A stretch of 64,000 nucleotides of DNA from Candidatus Poribacteria bacterium. Its GTDB lineage: Bacteria; Poribacteria; WGA-4E; WGA-3G. Where the stretch lies: the NCBI GenBank assembly GCA_022394755.1, contig JAGFCA010000061.1, positions 1 through 64,000 of the forward strand. The letters are read 5' to 3'. Positions 36,619 to 46,786 of this stretch are shown here, one piece after another. Made by a program: the position numbers and the translations under genes. Numbering within the stretch: the first letter of the stretch is position 1; each line of letters starts with the position of its first letter. The notes below the pieces were generated by a model. It searched no databases. It had not been told where the DNA came from and saw only the letters and a program-made list of their open reading frames with translations.

Positions 36619-39600
36619 CTACCTTCTAATTACCATTTTCCGGGTGGCTTTAAAATCTCTGGCAGAAATAGTATAAAAATAAATTCCACTTGCAACCATT
36701 TCATCATCTGAATTCCTACCATTCCAATGTAAGATATGTTTCCCGGGTAGATGACTTTCATATTCTTTAATTCTTACAAGACGGCCTTTCTCATCATATA
36801 TTGATAGACTTAACTCAGTCTCTGTAGAAAGTGATATTGGAATCCATGTTTCAGGATTAAATGGATTAGGATAATTCTGGTATAACTGATTAATGGGACC
36901 TTGAGATAGGTCCATTACCGATAAACTATCCACAACGATGTTATCCTCTACCCCTAAATTACTCAATCTTGTATCAATTTGGAATATATTAAGTTGATAC
37001 AAATCTGAAATATATAAAGCATTATCAGTCACAAGTATGTCTGAAGGAACATGTAACTGTGTATACCGTATTTCTCTTTGCATTGTATCGGTATTAATAA
37101 CCTGTAGACTTTCAACATCAAGTAAAAATAGAAAATCATCTTTAGCTTTTGCCACAATAGGTATTGTCGTATCATTGTAGGTTGCAACTAATGTAAGGTT
37201 ATTCAGTTGATTAATATCAAGTTTTAACACACCGTTGTGTGTATCAAGAACATAGGTATAGTTATCTGCTATTGTGACATTGGTTGCAGCACCTTCAGTT
37301 TGAAAATGTTGAATTGGTCGTGGAAGAGATGGGTTGGATATATCTAATATATGTAAACCGCCTTCAAGAGCTACAACATACACATGGGTCGCATTATGAT
37401 CCATCTTATACACAGTACCGTTTAGGTTACGGTTTGAGACTATTTTACTCAGTTCAATCTTACTAATATCTACAACGACAAGTGAACCTGCACACAGATA
37501 TGCATAATTATTTATCAAATCAATTGCATATACCGGTTGTTCTGTAATTATTCTTGCAAGTATATCTCCTGAAATAACATCAATAATTTCCATTCCATCT
37601 TCTAATCCTATAAAAGCATAGTCTTTCTCAATAGTGACACATATTGCTCCATATTCTTGATTATTTAATCGGACCTCCTGAATCATATCACCAGTAAAAG
37701 GATCGGATAATTCTATTACTTTTAATCCTCCTTTACCATGTGCGACAGCTATTCTTGAATCAGAATTAGTGATATCAATATCGTATGCTACCCCACCAGC
37801 ATTATATTGTGATAACCATTTCGGTGTATAGGGGTTTGAAATTTCGAAGGTCTGTATTCCACCTAATCCATCAGCTATAGCTACATATTCTTCTGAAGTT
37901 TCTGATTCCCATATTGTCAGATTATTTGCTGAACCTATAGTCGCATGGGATGTAATCAATTTTGGACGGAATGGATTATTGATATTAATAATATGTAAGC
38001 CTGCATGTTTATCAGTTAAATATAAGAAGTCTTGTTTACGTTGTATACTTGTAGTAAGACCAGGAGTATTTAATACAGATATTGGTTTTGGTTCAGCAGG
38101 GACATCCACGTTTAATATATGTAGATTGTTAGAAACAAGTTGTAGAGAATCCTCTCCAATTTCAAAATCAAGAGCAGCAATTGGGTATGTTCCCTTTACA
38201 TTAAATCCGCCAAGAGGGTCAGTTGTGAGTATATAAACTCCGACTGCGTTATCACTTAAATATACATCATCACCATTGGTTGAAACACTTAATGAAACTC
38301 CATTAGGTATAAAGAATCTTTTCGGGTGTGGGTTTGGTAGGTTATATATGTCTTGTAATCTATAAACTAATAAACCACGTATTGAATCAAGTGTGTATAA
38401 GTCCCCATTTCCAATATGTAGATAGGTTGCATCCTGGAATCCCTTAATTGTCTTAACAATTCTGGGGAATTCAGGTTGACTTATATCAAATAAATGTATT
38501 CCAGATTTACCATCTGCAATGAATAAATTTTCACCATCATGTGCAATACTTCCTGCTGAACCAGGTGTGTCAACTTCAGCAATCTTGGTTAGCTCTTTCC
38601 CTAAACGAAAAACTTCCAATCCCCAAACACTTGTGGAAAATACATGTCCGTTTTGAATGATGATATCTTGATAATTACTTGATAGGTGTATCTGTGTTCT
38701 TGGTTTTAATTGGAGTGAGTTATTTGATGGGTGAATTACTGCACGATTACCTACATTGTTGATTATTTGTGTTTTACTTTTAGGTGAGTATTTTACTGAC
38801 TCTGGAAGAGAAAATCTAAACTTACTATTGATATTTGGTGTTGGTAAGTCATTCTCATTACTTATATTGATTGGGTCTAACTCTAATGTAGGATTTACTA
38901 TGCTGGAAATAGTTTGTGTATAAGGACTGGTAAGAATTAAGAGTATTTGTCCTTCAGGTTTTAAATTATTTAGAGCAAGCGTATATGTAGAGGTATTTTG
39001 CCCTTCATTAATTTCAGGATTAGTATGTAGGGGTAATACGACTGGTTCTTTGTTATTTGGTAATATGTAGACAATCTTTGCATATAACTCAACATGTGGA
39101 TTTGCTACTAAGCTTATCTCCAATTTTTCTGGAAGGTCTTTATATAAGAAATACTGAAAACCCCAACTATTTACAGTTTTATTAAGCCTTGATGGATAGG
39201 CAGTAATCTGCGGAATATCCGCCTTGATTTTTCTATTCCTAAGATTCCTGTAACTGAATTCTGAACCAAAACCAGGATTATTAAACCAGTTTGTAATTCC
39301 CCAATTAAGAAATACATCAATAACTTCTGTTCCATTTAATGATCTTCCAATACCTTCTAAGCCAAGTTTGTTCTCAGCTGAAATCCTCCTGATAATAGAT
39401 TTATTCCCATGATTTTCATAAAGATATAATAGGTACATAAAAGCAGCACCATAATATATATCTGCTGTATTTGCGGTCGTGATAGATGGAAATGGATTAG
39501 ATAGATAGTTATCTACAAAGAGTGTATGGACTGTTCCATAAACCCCCCATTCTGCAAATGAAGCTAATCCTTCTTCTAACCATCGTTGGTCATTCGTACC

Positions 39601-40224
39601 ACCATTCTGATACCAACTCACTAAATGTGCAAATTCATGAGCTAAACTACTATAGAATGTATGCCTCGTCCTTTCTTTGAATTGGTAAATATCCATATAG
39701 AGAATATCACGTCTATTACTCGTTGGATGGGTCGGATGAAGATCTGTCGGTGAGAAATACCCGCCAAAATCATGACCGGATTTATTTAATCCTACATCGT
39801 GTAATAAGATTGTAATTTTATTCTCACGATCAATTCCAGGTTTGAATACTGACCCTACCCATTCCTGTATACCAGAGTAGATTCTCTCATCAAATGTCTC
39901 TGTAATATTCTTTGCATCGTTCTCTGTCAGTAAATCCTGAACAGTAGTATCAACATATAAATAACAATTTATACCGATATTTACACAGATAGCATTTACA
40001 GATGTTTCTGGAATATGAATAAAAAACCTCTCTGTTTGTCCTAATTTTACAGGAGGTGCAGGGGCTGCAGGAACATTGATTAAACTGTTTATATTTTTAT
40101 CTTGAAGGTTGGCATAACGTTCACAGAGTAAAGGTGTACCACACTGCCAAGGGTCAGCACTAACTTCCCCAAAATGGATAATAAACAGAATAAGTAATAA
40201 TATGATTAAGATTCGCATACTCAT
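36619..40224 (-). CDS. Secreted HExxH metallopeptidase with LVIVD-type propeller and C-terminal sorting domain
   Basis: The 1201-residue protein has an N-terminal signal (MRILIILLLILFIIHFGEVSA). A gluzincin-like peptidase domain shows LAHEFAHLVSWYQ with His196, Glu197 and His200, and WLEEGLASFAEW, whose Glu217 or Glu218 is the likely third zinc ligand. Residues about 520-1080 hold repeats such as GIHLFDISQPEFP and GLHIININNPFRPK, typical of LVIVD propeller blades. The last 95 residues begin LYQNYPNPFNPETWIP and end with a FlgD-like sandwich (SGIYFYTISARDFKATRKMV), the kind used for type IX secretion or surface attachment. The protein is thus expected on or outside the surface, degrading proteins. 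It stands alone between gene-free regions. Confidence 0.88.
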   Translation of the reverse strand: MSMRILIILLLILFIIHFGEVSADPWQCGTPLLCERYANLQDKNINSLINVPAAPAPPVKLGQTERFFIHIPETSVNAICVNIGINCYLYVDTTVQDLLTENDAKNITETFDERIYSGIQEWVGSVFKPGIDRENKITILLHDVGLNKSGHDFGGYFSPTDLHPTHPTSNRRDILYMDIYQFKERTRHTFYSSLAHEFAHLVSWYQNGGTNDQRWLEEGLASFAEWGVYGTVHTLFVDNYLSNPFPSITTANTADIYYGAAFMYLLYLYENHGNKSIIRRISAENKLGLEGIGRSLNGTEVIDVFLNWGITNWFNNPGFGSEFSYRNLRNRKIKADIPQITAYPSRLNKTVNSWGFQYFLYKDLPEKLEISLVANPHVELYAKIVYILPNNKEPVVLPLHTNPEINEGQNTSTYTLALNNLKPEGQILLILTSPYTQTISSIVNPTLELDPINISNENDLPTPNINSKFRFSLPESVKYSPKSKTQIINNVGNRAVIHPSNNSLQLKPRTQIHLSSNYQDIIIQNGHVFSTSVWGLEVFRLGKELTKIAEVDTPGSAGSIAHDGENLFIADGKSGIHLFDISQPEFPRIVKTIKGFQDATYLHIGNGDLYTLDSIRGLLVYRLQDIYNLPNPHPKRFFIPNGVSLSVSTNGDDVYLSDNAVGVYILTTDPLGGFNVKGTYPIAALDFEIGEDSLQLVSNNLHILNVDVPAEPKPISVLNTPGLTTSIQRKQDFLYLTDKHAGLHIININNPFRPKLITSHATIGSANNLTIWESETSEEYVAIADGLGGIQTFEISNPYTPKWLSQYNAGGVAYDIDITNSDSRIAVAHGKGGLKVIELSDPFTGDMIQEVRLNNQEYGAICVTIEKDYAFIGLEDGMEIIDVISGDILARIITEQPVYAIDLINNYAYLCAGSLVVVDISKIELSKIVSNRNLNGTVYKMDHNATHVYVVALEGGLHILDISNPSLPRPIQHFQTEGAATNVTIADNYTYVLDTHNGVLKLDINQLNNLTLVATYNDTTIPIVAKAKDDFLFLLDVESLQVINTDTMQREIRYTQLHVPSDILVTDNALYISDLYQLNIFQIDTRLSNLGVEDNIVVDSLSVMDLSQGPINQLYQNYPNPFNPETWIPISLSTETELSLSIYDEKGRLVRIKEYESHLPGKHILHWNGRNSDDEMVASGIYFYTISARDFKATRKMVIRR

Positions 40225-40423
40225 AATTACAATTTAGAGAAAAACACAACTCTAATAGCATATATTATTCAGATAAGATATAATCTATATGTCAAACCAA
40301 TAGTTTAAGCAGAATTCTTTTCAAACTAAATCGGTGTATTGAAGTACATTATTCAATGTATCTTGGTTCTTTAATGTATGGAAATTTGTACTTATACATT
40401 GACTGTAATATTGAAATTCTAAT

Positions 40424-40849
40424 ATGGATAACCAAACATTTGAATACCTTGAACATACTGCTGATGCAGGAATGCGTGTATGGGGAGATTCATTGGAATC
40501 ACTTTTTACGAATGCGGCATTAGGATTATTTGAAATGATGGTTGTAATTGGGTCTATTGATAACACCATTTCAATTGATATTGAAGTAAGTGCAGATTCA
40601 ATTGAGATGTTATTGGTTGCTTGGTTAGATGAATTGATATATCAACACGAGGTTGAAGAAGTATTTTTTAATAACACTGAGATATTATGCATCAACTCAG
40701 AAAAACTGTCAGCCCGTGCCTATGGAGAGCCAACAAATTTTGATAAACATATCGTCTATACAGAAATCAAAGCTGTAACATTACACCAATTGTATGTATA
40801 TAAGAAAGAAAGTGGATTGTGGGAGGCACAAGTTATTTTTGACTTATAG
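40424..40849 (+). CDS. Archease
   Basis: The 141-residue protein has the SHS2-fold archease signature at its N-terminus, YLEHTADAGMRVWG, with the conserved aspartate, then SLESLFTNAALGLFEMM and LLVAWLDELIY, and a C-terminal AVTLHQLYV region. Archease accelerates guanylylation of the RNA ligase RtcB, which repairs or splices RNA. RtcB is not in the window, so its partner must be elsewhere. It is a single + strand gene between two long leftward genes, and no ribosome-binding site is seen before its ATG. It uses TAG as its stop, showing that TAG terminates normally in this genome. Confidence 0.92.
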   Translation: MDNQTFEYLEHTADAGMRVWGDSLESLFTNAALGLFEMMVVIGSIDNTISIDIEVSADSIEMLLVAWLDELIYQHEVEEVFFNNTEILCINSEKLSARAYGEPTNFDKHIVYTEIKAVTLHQLYVYKKESGLWEAQVIFDL

Positions 40850-40859
40850 TTCCAATAGA

Positions 40860-42503
40860 CTACCGTCTTTCTTCAATTGTAATTTCTTGATTTGCTTTTA
40901 CATCCTTAACGATTTCTGTTTTTCCACCTTGCCAGTTTACCTCAATTAGATCAACAATAATGTCATTTTTCAAACCCAGGAACAGAGTCATTTCACTCTG
41001 CGAACAATAACTTGAACCGCTTCTTACAGTTCGCGTTTGTGTTCCATTATTTGATACGACCTTAATACGTGATCCGATTCCATTTCGATTGCTCTGTTGA
41101 CCAACAAGCTTTATTTTTAACCAATTATGATTATTTCCACCATCATTACGGTATAAATGGACAGGACCATTTGAAGTAGTTACAAGTATATCTGGATCTC
41201 CATCGTTATCAATGTCCCCGTATGCAGTACCCCTTCCGACTACTGGTTTTGATAAGTCATTACCAACTTTATCAATCACCTCAACAAAACCAGCACCGTC
41301 TAAATTATGAAATAGATGAGGACGTTGTGGATATGTAACTTTACTTTGTATTAGGTTAATATCTGTTTCTACATGACCGTTTGTCGTAAAAACATCAAGC
41401 TTGCCATCAAAGTCAAAATCAAAAAAGAAACATCCAAATGTGAGTGTTAACAATGATGGTTGTCCCAGTTTTGCAATTGGTGCATCATCAATAAAAAAAT
41501 CACCTTCGTTCTTATATAAGTTTATCATTTCATTAGAAAAATTACCTATAATGAGACTTTCTGTTCCACTGTTGTCAAAATCTCCAGCATCCACCCCCAT
41601 TGCCCCTGTAGCAATACCGTTCTCATTAAATGCGACACCAGTAATCATACCAACTTCAATAAACGTACCATCACCATTATTCTGATATAACTTATTCGGT
41701 TGAGTATCGTTTGCTTCAAAGATATCGGGTAAACCATCAGCATTATAATCGAGAATACAAACCCCTAAAGATTTACTATCCGGATCACTCACACCTGCAA
41801 TTCGCGAAACATCTACAAATGTTCCATCACCTCGGTTTCGAAAAAGTTTACTCGCTTGTCCGGAATATGATTCTGGTGTGCAGTATGACTTATTCTTTCC
41901 ATCTAAAGTACAATAGATGTCATTTTCTATAGTCCATTCAACATAATTGGCTACATATAAGTCTAAAAAACCGTCTAAGTTGTAATCGAACCATGCACAA
42001 CTTGTTCCAAAACCCGGGTTCGTAATTCCAGCTTCTTCTGTAACATCCTTGAAAGTGCCATTACCATTATTACGGAATAACTTATCATCATTTAGACAAC
42101 TTAGGTAAATATCATCGTCACCATCATTGTCAAAATCTCCGACTGCCACACCCATACCATAGACATTCACATCCAATCCTGCCCTATTAGTTACATCTTT
42201 AAAAGTTCCATCCTTTTGGTTATGAAACAATGCGGGTGTTTGAGATTTTCCAGTATTATGTCCCTTCCAATCTTTACAGTTTACTAAGAATATGTCCATC
42301 CATCCATCACCATTATAGTCAAGAAAAGCACATCCAGACCCCATCGTTTCTGGTAGATATTTTTCTCCAAATGCCCCGTTATTGTGGTTAAAGTTTAAGC
42401 CTGAGATGTCAGTAATATCTGTAAAACGAGGTAATTCAGCTTGTGTTAATTGAATTGGGATAAATAGGAAAAGAAGGTATAGATATTTTAATATTCTTTG
42501 CAT
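40860..42503 (-). CDS. FG-GAP/VCBS repeat protein with ASPIC/UnbV C-terminal domain (CRTAC1-like)
   Basis: The protein of about 547 residues starts at 42503 (MQRILKYLYLLFLFIP) with a signal peptide. It then has about seven FG-GAP/VCBS propeller repeats with calcium loops such as DYNGDGWMD, DFDNDGDDD and DYNLDGFLD, each followed by LFRNNGNGTF-like strands. The C-terminus is the ASPIC/UnbV domain: NWLKIKLVGQQSNRNGIGSR, VRSGSSYCSQSE, and VNWQGGKTEIVKDV. It is an exported, calcium-binding beta-propeller of unknown ligand. The in-frame ATG at 42554 adds a polar stretch before the signal and is less likely. It faces archease convergently, 10 bases away. Confidence 0.9.
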   Translation of the reverse strand: MQRILKYLYLLFLFIPIQLTQAELPRFTDITDISGLNFNHNNGAFGEKYLPETMGSGCAFLDYNGDGWMDIFLVNCKDWKGHNTGKSQTPALFHNQKDGTFKDVTNRAGLDVNVYGMGVAVGDFDNDGDDDIYLSCLNDDKLFRNNGNGTFKDVTEEAGITNPGFGTSCAWFDYNLDGFLDLYVANYVEWTIENDIYCTLDGKNKSYCTPESYSGQASKLFRNRGDGTFVDVSRIAGVSDPDSKSLGVCILDYNADGLPDIFEANDTQPNKLYQNNGDGTFIEVGMITGVAFNENGIATGAMGVDAGDFDNSGTESLIIGNFSNEMINLYKNEGDFFIDDAPIAKLGQPSLLTLTFGCFFFDFDFDGKLDVFTTNGHVETDINLIQSKVTYPQRPHLFHNLDGAGFVEVIDKVGNDLSKPVVGRGTAYGDIDNDGDPDILVTTSNGPVHLYRNDGGNNHNWLKIKLVGQQSNRNGIGSRIKVVSNNGTQTRTVRSGSSYCSQSEMTLFLGLKNDIIVDLIEVNWQGGKTEIVKDVKANQEITIEERR

Positions 42504-42619
42504 ATAATTAATCGTTGTATTTTGAAATTCTTTATGTTTTACTCTTATAGGCAATAGTTACAGTTTGTAATCGAACTGAATACAAAACTAACGAGTAATC
42601 AAACTCACATTTGGTTTAT

Positions 42620-43360
42620 CTATCTGTCTTTTATTTTACCCCAAGAAGTTGCAAGTTTTGCCTGTGGTTTGACTGCAAAAGGTTTTCCAGGTCCACCATT
42701 TCGGACGTTATCACCAGAAATCTCAACATTATCATACCTGACCCGAGCATTACTGATAGCAAGTCCAACTTGTCCTTTGTCAATAGGAGCTACATCACGA
42801 GCAGCAAATGAAACCAGAGGATCATCATCATCTGCATCTGCATACTTTATACTAAACGACAAAATTGCTTCTCCTTCTTCTAATGGATCAATCCCTATAG
42901 AAGCTGTGAGTTGATACCACCTATCTTTCTCAGCAACAAAATTCCTTGAAGCAGAACCTCCATTTTCCACCCATTTGCTAATTACAGCAAAGCCTCTTAG
43001 ATAATCTATGTAAAACGCATAACGACCGCCCTCTTCCCCTCTATCATGTAGAGAGAGTCCAAAATAAGGAGGATCGTTTCTTTCATCAATCAGTTTTACA
43101 TTACAGTTAACTGTATAAAAACTCCAATTGTTTTCACCCGTCATCCAAAGACTCCAAAATCCGGGTTGAAATATTTCTCCAACTGCTTCGTTGTTATTAA
43201 TCCACCATTTCTCTACTTGACGGTTAATATTAAAGATTTTCCATTCTTTAGTATCATTATCTTCAAAATCATCACGCCATGTACCAGCAAATGTATAGGA
43301 AACAACACATCCTAATAGGTATAACAAAATAAATGAAAGTAAAAGTCTCTTATATATCAT
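42620..43360 (-). CDS. Small secreted beta-sandwich protein with a C-terminal KLxTxW tail
   Basis: The 246-residue protein has a signal peptide with a possible lipobox (LLYLLGC at 14-20) or cleavage after SYTFA. The remainder, WRDDFEDNDTKEWKIFN..., and KDRWYQLTASI, resembles concanavalin-like (DUF1080/LamG-type) carbohydrate-binding sandwiches. It ends AVKPQAKLATSWGKIKDR, closely like the tail of the LamG protein at 52132-52914 (NVEPQGKLTTTWARLKGE), although the rest of the two proteins differs. The shared tail may be a sorting or anchoring signal. It lies 41 bases downstream of the AddA-like gene. No enzyme motif is seen. Confidence 0.8.
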   Translation of the reverse strand: MIYKRLLLSFILLYLLGCVVSYTFAGTWRDDFEDNDTKEWKIFNINRQVEKWWINNNEAVGEIFQPGFWSLWMTGENNWSFYTVNCNVKLIDERNDPPYFGLSLHDRGEEGGRYAFYIDYLRGFAVISKWVENGGSASRNFVAEKDRWYQLTASIGIDPLEEGEAILSFSIKYADADDDDPLVSFAARDVAPIDKGQVGLAISNARVRYDNVEISGDNVRNGGPGKPFAVKPQAKLATSWGKIKDR

Positions 43361-43401
43361 TTTATCCCCCCTTTATGATTTTCCTTAATATAAATTAATT
43401 T

Positions 43402-46400
43402 TTATTCTTCGTTAACAATACAATTCCCTTGAGAATCTGCATATGGACAGTAATTACAATGTTCCAGATTCTTCAGATATTCTTCTTTCTGAAGATTCGA
43501 AATGTTATTTATCCATTGATGCTGAATTTTATTTATATCTGAAATTGTGAATGATTGTTGTAAGTATTTGCTTTGGGATGGTGAATATAGTGTAATTTTG
43601 ACTTCCTGTTCATTAGGATAATGAGAGTACAATAAAAGCGAATATAGTTCCATTTCTGAGGTTAGAACACTCAAATTCTCAATAGACTCATTAATGAAAA
43701 TAATACCATGCCAAATTCCTGATTTTTCTTGTATAAGTTTATCTAATTTACCAGATATAATGTGTTCACTCATTCTAAAGTGAATTTGTAGGTTCGTAAA
43801 TTCGCTTAGCGATGACGATATTACTACCCCTAATTCAGATGAACGTAGACTGTCATGTTGTTGTTTATATGTTAGTATATCTCCTGATGTATATTCTTTT
43901 TTATGCGGTGCCAGTTTGAGTACATTTTCAAGGTAATACCGTAATGAACAACGACCAAAGTTGGGCAATTCTTGTATAGAATATGTTGATGGGTAACTAT
44001 TTACGGGAATTTGATTATATGGAAATGCAATATTAGATAATGTATGATCAACATGAGATGTGTCTTTTGTCAATAGCGATTTTGTTTGAATAGTCACATC
44101 ATCCTGTTGGATTTTGGGAATTCTTAGTTGATATTTACTCTCAACCAATTCTCCATTAATATACTCATTTAGATCTACATTCAACTCCTTAATTACATCA
44201 TCAGGATTAAATTCAAGATACTCTATGATATCCTGCATGGTTTCTTTAGATTTACCATCATCATTGATTGACCCTGATAGTATTAATCTGTCTTTAGCAC
44301 GAGTTACCGCAACATAAAACACACGTTTTTCTTCCGCTATATCCTTCAGATTCTGTTTTTCCTTCATAGCATTGACTATTTCAGGATTGGTCTTATCATA
44401 CTCCTTTTCAGGTCTAAATGGCTTGAAACCAATCCCTAATTCATCATCTATGAACGGTTCTTTTGCCGAAGGTCCTGATCTGTCAAGGGAGGGAAGGATA
44501 ACTACTGGAAACTGATTTCCTTTAGCTGCGTGAATAGTCATAATCTTAACGGCAGAACTACTATCTTCGACTGGAGCATCACCCTCTGATGGTTCATCTA
44601 AAATCAAAATGTCCAGATACTCAACAAATTCATCAAGTAAATTCCTGAATTCATCACCATCGAAAGTTCCAGCGAGTTCTAATAGTTTTTGGTAATTTGC
44701 CCATTTCTGTTCACCTTTATTTCCAGACTTCATCACTCCTATCAAACCAGTATCATGAACAATAGTCTGGATAAGCATATTCATACGCATTCGTTGTGAT
44801 ATTTGAAGATGACTATTTAAAATTACTTTAGCTTGTCTAAGTTGGTCTGTAGGTGTATTGTAGTTTTTAATTTTCTCCCAAAAACTATCTCCGCTTATAT
44901 GTGATATTTCATATATTTCTAAATCAGATATACCAAAAGCCGGTCCACGTAAAACACCAATTAAGGATGTATTATTGCTTATGGGATTATTGAGAAAGTG
45001 AAGATAATTCCAAATATCGTATATTTCTTGTCGTTGATAGAAACCAATTCCCCCAGATGTAAGATAAGGAATACCATACTCATTTAATGCTACTTCTATT
45101 AGTGGTAAGTGTCTTCTTGCCCTAATCAGAATAGTTATATCACCAAATTCAATTGGTCTCGATTTTTCAACATTACCATCTCCATATTCCCAAATTTTCT
45201 CTTGAGAAACAATTAGATCTTGAATTTTCTGTGCGATTAACACAGATTCAGACACCTCATTCTCATCTTTATGAAGACTTATCTCCACAGAACCATTGCC
45301 ATTAGCATCTCGGGCTTTATTCAATGGTTCATAATTCACCTCGTAATCATTCTCAAGTTCACCTGTAAATTGTCTTTCAAAAAAGTAATTAACGAATCCT
45401 ACGACATCTCGTAAAGAGCGATAATTTTCTTGCAGACTAATAACTTCTCCATCAAGTTCTTTTATTTTTTCTCTCGTTTTATTAAAGACACGTACATCAG
45501 CTCTACGAAACCCATAGATGCTTTGTTTCGGATCACCAACAATGAATAAATTTGTATCTGAGAGATTATTCGTGAGAAGATTCACTAAGTCATATTGAAG
45601 TTCGTTTGTATCTTGATACTCATCTATCATGTAATATTTAAACTGATTTCTTATTTTTTCACTTACAGTATTGTTATTTTTTAATAAGTAAACAGTTCTT
45701 AATTGAAGGTCTTCATTATCCAATTTTCCTTGAGTGAATTTAATCTCTTGATAGTTTTTCAATATCGGTTCGTATAGGCTAAGAAGGCTTTGGGTAACCT
45801 TATACAACAATTCTTCATCAGTTTCAAAATCAGCATTGGCATCATAGCTTGGTGCTTTCTTAATCTTCTTAGCAATTGCGATAACAAATTTAATTTCGTC
45901 CTCTATCTCCATAGTATCTAAATTTCTACCTAAGATTTTATCTTTGGCAATTGTATTTGTCTTGGTAGTTATTAATTCTGCAATCTCTATTAGATATGTA
46001 CGTTTTAAGTCGTAATCCTCATCTTGGACAGATAATGTCTCAATTTGTTGTAATAATTCTCTCGTTTTATCTACTTGTTTACCTTTGGAAATATGAAGTA
46101 TAGTATATAGACAATTTATAAATTCCGATAGTTCACTTTCCGTCAAAATTGGTGCATTAAATATTTCATGCCATACATGTGGTATGTCACTATTGAGAGG
46201 ATTCTTGTAAACCGATTCTTGTAGAAAGTAAATTGTCGAACGACTCTCAACCATTTTTGATAGTAGGTCAATCAGATATTTTGTATCTCTTGTCCTATAT
46301 AAACAATATTCAAGTTCGGAATAAAGAGGATCATCAGGTTTTAATACTATTTTGTCCAATATACTCTTGATAACTTCTCGCAATAAACGCCTTTGTTCCA

Positions 46401-46761
46401 TACCATCAATAACAGTAAAAGACGCTGGTATTTTGGCATCAAATGGGTATTCTCTTAATATTCTTGCACAGAATGAATGTATTGTAGAAATAGGAGCAAC
46501 ACTCATCTCTTCAATACATTTTTCGCGTATATTTTTATTCCGATCTAAGTGCAGCTCTTTAATTATACGTGCTTTGATCTCTGCAGCAGCTTTCTTAGTA
46601 AAAGTAATTGCAACAATTTGACTTGGACTAACATTGCCTTTACGAAGAATTTCAAGGTATCGTTCTACTAAGACTGTTGTTTTACCTGAACCCGCTCCTG
46701 CAGTTACACAGATGTGTTTATCAATATTAAGAGCTTTTTGTTGATCTCGAGTTAAATTCAT
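43402..46761 (-). CDS. UvrD/AddA-type helicase with inactivated nuclease domain
   Basis: The 1119-residue superfamily 1 helicase has Walker A AGAGSGKTT (21-29), motif Ia TFTKKAAAEIKARI, DEXX-box IDEYQDTN, GDPKQSIYGFRRAD, LQENYRSL and VTRAKDRLILSG. The overall plan is that of AddA. Its C-terminal RecB-type nuclease domain keeps Asp1007 (GKLDKL) but not the DYKT motif (replaced by IFINES), nor the helix histidine or glutamine. Four cysteines that could hold an Fe-S cluster remain: Cys938 (FGRCSLRYYLE), Cys1102, Cys1105 and Cys1114. It is therefore probably a DNA translocase or helicase without this nuclease activity. No AddB partner is near. No ribosome-binding site is obvious. Confidence 0.9.
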   Translation of the reverse strand: MNLTRDQQKALNIDKHICVTAGAGSGKTTVLVERYLEILRKGNVSPSQIVAITFTKKAAAEIKARIIKELHLDRNKNIREKCIEEMSVAPISTIHSFCARILREYPFDAKIPASFTVIDGMEQRRLLREVIKSILDKIVLKPDDPLYSELEYCLYRTRDTKYLIDLLSKMVESRSTIYFLQESVYKNPLNSDIPHVWHEIFNAPILTESELSEFINCLYTILHISKGKQVDKTRELLQQIETLSVQDEDYDLKRTYLIEIAELITTKTNTIAKDKILGRNLDTMEIEDEIKFVIAIAKKIKKAPSYDANADFETDEELLYKVTQSLLSLYEPILKNYQEIKFTQGKLDNEDLQLRTVYLLKNNNTVSEKIRNQFKYYMIDEYQDTNELQYDLVNLLTNNLSDTNLFIVGDPKQSIYGFRRADVRVFNKTREKIKELDGEVISLQENYRSLRDVVGFVNYFFERQFTGELENDYEVNYEPLNKARDANGNGSVEISLHKDENEVSESVLIAQKIQDLIVSQEKIWEYGDGNVEKSRPIEFGDITILIRARRHLPLIEVALNEYGIPYLTSGGIGFYQRQEIYDIWNYLHFLNNPISNNTSLIGVLRGPAFGISDLEIYEISHISGDSFWEKIKNYNTPTDQLRQAKVILNSHLQISQRMRMNMLIQTIVHDTGLIGVMKSGNKGEQKWANYQKLLELAGTFDGDEFRNLLDEFVEYLDILILDEPSEGDAPVEDSSSAVKIMTIHAAKGNQFPVVILPSLDRSGPSAKEPFIDDELGIGFKPFRPEKEYDKTNPEIVNAMKEKQNLKDIAEEKRVFYVAVTRAKDRLILSGSINDDGKSKETMQDIIEYLEFNPDDVIKELNVDLNEYINGELVESKYQLRIPKIQQDDVTIQTKSLLTKDTSHVDHTLSNIAFPYNQIPVNSYPSTYSIQELPNFGRCSLRYYLENVLKLAPHKKEYTSGDILTYKQQHDSLRSSELGVVISSSLSEFTNLQIHFRMSEHIISGKLDKLIQEKSGIWHGIIFINESIENLSVLTSEMELYSLLLYSHYPNEQEVKITLYSPSQSKYLQQSFTISDINKIQHQWINNISNLQKEEYLKNLEHCNYCPYADSQGNCIVNEE

Positions 46762-46786
46762 AGATCTTGACTACAAATTATTAAAG

